Positions 45,352 through 47,630 of a DNA stretch of 47,630 nucleotides are shown in pieces. Position 1 is the stretch's first letter. Each line of letters begins with the position of its first letter. Both the position numbers and the translations under genes were made by a program. The stretch lies in the NCBI GenBank assembly GCA_964403075.1, contig CAYOEV010000021.1, forward strand, positions 1-47,630, read 5' to 3'. The notes beneath the pieces are model-generated. The model made no database searches. It worked only from the letters and a program-made list of their open reading frames with translations, and was not told the origin of the DNA. The DNA is from CAYOEV01 sp964403075. GTDB taxonomy: Bacteria > Bacteroidota > Bacteroidia > Cytophagales > Cyclobacteriaceae.

Positions 45352-46199
45352 TCACCTCTTCAATCTCCCCACTCCATTCGCATTCAGCAAGCTCCGCATT
45401 TGGTTGATGGCTATTTGGTTGAGTTGGAGGAGTCAGTTGGTCTGCGTAAGTCCCTGATGAATCAGCACGGCATTGATGCCTGCCTACCGCAGGCAGGCTT
45501 TCCTGGTTGGAGAGCACTACCAGTTGCTCAATGGTGGCATGGTCACGGATGTTGCTGTCTAGTTTTGTATTGACTTCCCGCCATTCCTTGGCTGTGGTAC
45601 CAAAGAGCACCACATTGAGCAAGTCCCCCTCAGTGGCATAGGTGAAAGCGGCTTGCTGCTTACTGATGGAAGGGGGAATCAATTTTTCCTTGATGGCATC
45701 CGTATGAATATGATAGTTAACCTTCGCAAGCGTCCGCTGTAGATTTCATTCTAATTTTAATCTATCGTTTTCATCTTCTTTGAGGCGTTGGAATTCTTTG
45801 ATGACATAGAGTTTAAACTCAATGGATATCTACGAGGCAAATTCAAAAGCAATGTCTTTGTGGGCGTAGGTGCCCCAATATCTTCCTGATTTAGAAACGA
45901 TTCCTATCGCATTGGTGGTCTCGATCCATCGATTGGGTGTCAGTACAAAACTATTGAGGCCCGCTTGTTTTCTAAACCCGTCGAATTCGACGGGTTTAAA
46001 ATCCGGGTTGTTCAGCAACTCCCAGTATCCCAACAGTTCAATGGTATTGCGATTTCTCAGCCAATTTTTGATAATATCATCTGTATGTGCCTGATCCGCG
46101 GTACTTGGCAATGTCAGTCAATGAAATAAAATCCGTTTCCTTTTCGGAGTATAATGCAATTTGTCTCCCTTTTACCTCTATTGTTTTCCCTTTTGCCAT
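45352..46199 (-). pseudogene. KilA-N domain protein, decayed
   Basis: The frame starts at 46199 as MAKGKTIEVKGRQIALYSEK...DFISLTDIAKY and shifts near 46100. It continues as DDIIKNWLRNRNTIELLGYW and TNAIGIVSKSGRYWGTYAHKDIAFEFAS, which is clear KilA-N DNA-binding sequence. Damage: a frameshift near 46100; TAG at 45832-45830 and TGA at 45748-45746, both where intact relatives (as I recall them) have Trp; a 19-bp palindromic insertion at 45478-45498 that shifts frame; and a further TGA at 45435-45433. After the insertion the original frame resumes as INAVLIHQGLTQTN and ends RLKR-stop at 45352. KilA-N proteins are common in Bacteroidota and phages. It is not expressed as a full protein. Confidence 0.87.
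45478..45498. repeat. Short palindromic repeat inserted in the kilA-N gene
   Basis: Arms GCCTGCCT and AGGCAGGC enclose the loop ACCGC (8+5+8 bases). Codons on both sides join perfectly (E-S then I-N-A-V-L-I) if 19 bases are removed, so this is a net 19-bp insertion. Palindromes of the form CCTGCCT-GCGGT-AGGCAGG are abundant in some Bacteroidota genomes, to my recollection. Confidence 0.75.
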
Positions 46200-46210
46200 A
46201 GTCGATAATT

Positions 46211-47362
46211 CTAGGTCATTACTTTCAATGTCTTGATCGTTTGGTCAATGGATGCAATCACCTGTTCTATTTGCTGTAGCTGGTTGCCCCGCCCAATACC
46301 AAACCGCAAACAGGAATACGCCTCCCTTTCACTCAATCCCATGGCTGTGAGCACATGCGAGGGCTCAATAATAGCAGAGGTACACGCCGAGCCACTACTC
46401 ACCATGATGTTCTCCATGCCCATCATCAGCGCATCGGCATCTATGCCCTCAAAATGGATATTGGATGTGTTGGGCAGCCTTTTAGCAGTGTTCCCATTCA
46501 CTTTGGTGCCAGGAATTTTCAATAGTTCCGTTTCCAGATAGTCACGGAGTTCCGCTGAGTGACGTGCATCTTTTACCATCTCCCTTCCGGCCAGTTCAGC
46601 AGCTGCTCCAAGCCCCACAATGCCCGGTACGTTTAGTGTGCCACTGCGTTTCCCTTTTTGATGACCCCCACCATGGATTTGGCTTTCCAGTTTTACACGA
46701 TTTGGTCTGCGGCTTCTCACAAACAGTCCACCTACTCCCTTCGGGCCGTAGATTTTATGCCCTGAGAAGGCCATCAAGTCAATACCCAGTTCATCTACAT
46801 TCATTGGGACTTTTCCGAAAGCCTGCGTCGCATCTGTGAAGAATAATGCCCCTGCATGATGAGTGATCTCTGCTATTTCTTTGATTGGCTGGATCACGCC
46901 TGTTTCGTTATTGGCCGTCATGATCGAAACCAGGATTGTCGTATCCCTGATAGTCGTTTTCAAATCCTCTAAGCGGACTAGTCCATCTGATTGAACCGGA
47001 AGGTAGTTGACTTCAAAGCCTTTGGTTTCTAGGTAACCATAAACATCAAGAACTGCTTTATGCTCCGTTTGAACGGTGATGATGTGATTGCCTTTTTCTT
47101 TGTATGCTTCGGCTACTCCTTTGATGACGAGGTTGATAGATTCCGTTGCTCCACTGGTGTAAACAATCTCGTTTGGCTGACATTGAATCAATTCAGCAAT
47201 CTGATTACTTGCCTTTTTCACAGCCTGATTTATCTCATGCCCAAACTGATGATTGCTGGATGCATTGGCATAAAGATTCGTCAGATAGGGCATCATGGCG
47301 TTCAATACGCGATCATCAAGAGGCGTGGTTGAATTGTGATCTAAATAAATACGTTGTTCCAT
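46211..47362 (-). CDS. iscS: Cysteine desulfurase (IscS/NifS/DndA type)
   Basis: A 383-residue PLP enzyme that moves sulfur from cysteine to an active-site Cys persulfide. Motifs: YLDHNSTTPLD at the N-terminus, FTSGATES-like YTSGATESINL, HIITVQTEHKAVLD, the PLP lysine in FSGHKIYGPKG and the catalytic loop SSGSACTSAIIEPSHVL. I chose the ATG at 47362 (MEQRIYLDH) because the predicted promoter box lies over the longer frame. It lies inside the repeat-bounded island, convergent with the dnd operon, and may be the DndA of that system or the general iron-sulfur desulfurase; sequence alone does not decide. Confidence 0.9.
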   Translation of the reverse strand: MEQRIYLDHNSTTPLDDRVLNAMMPYLTNLYANASSNHQFGHEINQAVKKASNQIAELIQCQPNEIVYTSGATESINLVIKGVAEAYKEKGNHIITVQTEHKAVLDVYGYLETKGFEVNYLPVQSDGLVRLEDLKTTIRDTTILVSIMTANNETGVIQPIKEIAEITHHAGALFFTDATQAFGKVPMNVDELGIDLMAFSGHKIYGPKGVGGLFVRSRRPNRVKLESQIHGGGHQKGKRSGTLNVPGIVGLGAAAELAGREMVKDARHSAELRDYLETELLKIPGTKVNGNTAKRLPNTSNIHFEGIDADALMMGMENIMVSSGSACTSAIIEPSHVLTAMGLSEREAYSCLRFGIGRGNQLQQIEQVIASIDQTIKTLKVMT

Positions 47363-47374
47363 TTTATATATTTG

Positions 47375-47382
47375 CAAAGTTA
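47375..47382 (-). promoter_or_regulatory. -7 box of the cysteine desulfurase gene
   Basis: TAACTTTG on the minus strand is a full TAnnTTTG match. It predicts a transcript start near 47368, only a few bases before the ATG at 47362, so the mRNA would be nearly leaderless; this argues against the upstream ATG at 47377. Confidence 0.5.
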
Positions 47383-47457
47383 GCTATCGGAATTGATTGG
47401 AAATTAATGAGTAGCCAACCTCTGATTGAAATTTTGCCTTTGTAGTACTAAATAATG

Positions 47458-47587
47458 ATAATGGCCTGCGTTATGTTAATATAGATTGGGTTGTGGGAAA
47501 GGGATTATTAGTTTTTCTGAAGGGGAGGTATTTTTCGTCCTTAGAAGCAAATACCTCAATTTTTAGCAGAATTAGAGCACTCTTTTG
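47458..47587 (+). repeat. Right direct repeat flanking the phosphorothioation island
   Basis: This copy matches the left repeat in two blocks (27 bases with one mismatch; 57 bases identical). Here the second block is preceded by GAGGTATTT (47525-47533), which pairs perfectly with AAATACCTC (47549-47557) across a 15-base loop; the left copy has lost that left arm. It lies about 96 bases upstream of the cysteine desulfurase start. Bases 47588-47630 contain nothing recognisable. Confidence 0.88.
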
Positions 47588-47630
47588 ACATCCTTGGTTA
47601 AGGGAGGGTAGAGGGGGATGGCAAATGTGT

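Noticed and set aside
45352..46199. The two open segments of the kilA-N region as separate real genes
   Set aside because: They are consecutive parts of one KilA-N protein in different frames, joined across stops, a frameshift and a palindrome insertion; each alone lacks a natural start or end.
37467..47587. Integrase, transposase or tRNA-associated integration
   Set aside because: No tyrosine/serine recombinase, transposase or tRNA sequence is visible within or beside the repeats, so the mode of movement was left open.
1..47630. CRISPR array, rRNA or tRNA genes
   Set aside because: No regularly spaced repeats other than the 330-bp coding repeat, and no rRNA or cloverleaf-like sequence was noticed on either strand.

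Overview
The window is a chromosomal segment of a Bacteroidota bacterium, most likely a marine member of the Cytophagales or a relative. Four things point there: type IX secretion C-terminal sorting domains on two large secreted proteins, Bacteroidota-type promoter boxes (TTG, about 19 bases, TAnnTTTG), few Shine-Dalgarno sequences, and a V-type ATPase operon of the Chlamydia/Bacteroides layout (E, DUF2764, A, B, D, I, K). No rRNA, tRNA or CRISPR array was found.

Bases 1-27,282 are mostly housekeeping and envelope genes in short units on both strands. They include a PhoD-like phosphatase cut by the window edge, a repetitive secreted protein interrupted by a 100-N assembly gap, a metallophosphoesterase, an AI-2E family permease and a fasciclin lipoprotein. 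Next come glutaminase, a small MscS-like channel, a pair of tiny membrane proteins, an orphan DUF5615 PIN-like protein with an SDR/DUF2867 protein and an M48 protease, and two DEAD-box helicases. A large beta-propeller sorted protein, a PAP2 phosphatase, a cold-shock protein, an ABC-F ATPase, a fatty-acid desaturase and two tandem universal-stress proteins complete the region.

Bases 27,283-37,365 hold a tightly packed energy block: seven V-ATPase genes, then succinate dehydrogenase/fumarate reductase flavoprotein and iron-sulfur subunits 30 bases later. The rotor subunit has the complete sodium-ligand pattern known from Enterococcus hirae NtpK, so the machine probably moves sodium.

Bases 37,467-47,587 are the accessory part and the main interest. 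A roughly 10-kb interval is bounded by two direct repeats that share a 57-bp identical core. Inside is a five-gene operon with every junction overlapping: dndC, dndD, a DndE-HerA fusion, a GHKL (paraMORC-like) ATPase and a Rossmann-fold methyltransferase-like protein. Downstream on the other strand are a decayed KilA-N gene, broken in part by insertion of a short palindromic repeat, and a cysteine desulfurase that could serve as DndA. I read this as a DNA phosphorothioation island that lacks DndB and DndFGH and carries a HerA/GHKL/methyltransferase-like set in their place. Its enzymatic core is recognisable; the partner set and its role are inference.
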